Assembly: GCA_019309685.1 (NCBI GenBank)
Contig: JAFDFT010000549.1
Coordinates: 1 to 6,036 of the forward strand
DNA from: Deltaproteobacteria bacterium
GTDB lineage: Bacteria > Desulfobacterota > Desulfobacteria > Desulfobacterales > JAABPS01
Reading direction: 5' to 3'
Length of the DNA stretch: 6,036 nt
The translations under genes were made by a program, and so were the position numbers. Shown in pieces: positions 5,587 through 6,036 of this stretch (its first letter is position 1; each line of letters begins with the position of its first letter). Under the pieces are notes generated by a model. The model searched no databases. It was not told the origin of the DNA and saw only the letters and a program-made list of their open reading frames with translations.

Positions 5587-6036
5587 GCTTAAAGTAGAAA
5601 GGTTTTCAGTGAATTGAATGGGGGTAAGAAGATACGAAAATTGATAAATTTTGATCATTATTAAGTCAGAAATACATTAAAAAATCAATTAGAAAATGAC
5701 AATGGGGAAAAGAGGGGTTCAAAGGTTTGATGAGTCAAGTAATGGTGGGTTCTATTTTCCATAATGGGTGGTAACGAGTAAATAGTAAATAGAGGGTATT
5801 TTTTCAACGGTGCAAAAGCCATCTGTTTTTTGGTGCCACAACAGGTTATTGATGATCCGAAGTAGCGCCCTTACAGGTTTTTTGACCATTTTTTCTATGT
5901 GTATTAGTTGTATTTATTAATAAAATCAATATCTTTTTTTGAGGCATGAATACAAAGTAATGAATACTTACTCAATTCTTTCAATAGAGTATATTGGATG
6001 CGGATAAGTGATTAAGATTAAAGTTAATAATTTAAT
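5587..6036. other. AT-rich region upstream of the kinase operon
   Basis: About 450 bp without a convincing gene on either strand; stops are frequent in all frames. It should contain the promoter of the kinase operon. On the - strand the best pieces are TTGTCA (plus 5697-5702) and TTGATT (plus 5683-5688) as possible -35 boxes, with only poor -10 matches at correct spacing. Small direct repeats are visible: AGTAAAT twice in tandem (5777-5790) and ATGAATAC twice, 14 bp apart (5946-5953, 5960-5967). Neither can be assigned a role. Confidence 0.5.

Noticed and set aside
5578..5658. N-terminal extension of the PAS kinase from the ATG at 5658
   Set aside because: No ribosome-binding site at 5658 and the added 27 residues look non-coding; GGGAGG just before 5577 favours the later start.
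5815..5838. Possible sigma54 promoter on the - strand (TGGCACC, plus 5832-5838)
   Set aside because: The required GC element 10 bases after the GG is absent at the correct position, and the site is about 250 bp from the kinase start.
5946..5967. Direct repeat ATGAATAC (two copies, 14-bp period) as an operator
   Set aside because: Too short, in very AT-rich DNA, and not tied to a promoter or a gene in the window; chance is likely.

Overview
The window reads as part of a Gram-negative bacterial chromosome. The evidence is an outer-membrane beta-barrel protein, a lipoprotein with an N-terminal lipobox, and AT-rich intergenic DNA. The mix of genes, including NtrB/AtoS-like and receiver-PAS histidine kinases and a BioB-like radical SAM enzyme, would fit a Desulfobacterota-type (deltaproteobacterial) genome. 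That placement is inference from gene style; there is no rRNA or other marker gene here. I see no tRNA, CRISPR array, insertion sequence or phage gene.

Layout, left to right. (1) Positions 3-815 (+) hold the 3' part of an outer-membrane barrel gene that begins before the window and ends at a strong intrinsic terminator (831-865). (2) After an AT-rich gap comes a closely spaced pair on the + strand: a 66-residue exported protein that looks like the beheaded start of a parallel beta-helix protein (1090-1290), and a DUF2314 lipoprotein (1294-1767). (3) A BioB-like radical SAM enzyme follows (1862-2722, GTG start), with its own candidate promoter. (4) A convergent intergenic region of about 300 bp contains a GC-rich, foldable patch and a terminator for the opposite strand. 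(5) On the - strand, two signalling genes form an operon transcribed right to left: a PAS histidine kinase (4573-5577) and then a receiver-PAS-histidine kinase (3025-4530). (6) The last ~460 bp is AT-rich, has no recognisable gene, and presumably carries the promoter of the kinase operon.

How the genes work together: the two kinases look like a phosphorelay pair, in which the first would phosphorylate the N-terminal receiver of the second. No DNA-binding output protein lies in the window. The radical SAM and lipoprotein genes have no clear functional link to them.

The most notable observation is that several genes seem to have lost conserved internal pieces. The first kinase stops right after the GTGL of its ATP-binding G2 box, yet the end of a normal kinase C-terminus (MIELPINTSEG...) is still present in another frame immediately after, running into the next gene's start. 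The radical SAM enzyme appears to lack roughly 45-50 residues of the barrel (strand 4, helix 4 and most of strand 5) at a clean in-frame junction. The beta-helix stub is the third damaged-looking gene. Real deletions or an assembly fault could each explain this. I found no convincing entirely new multi-gene system.
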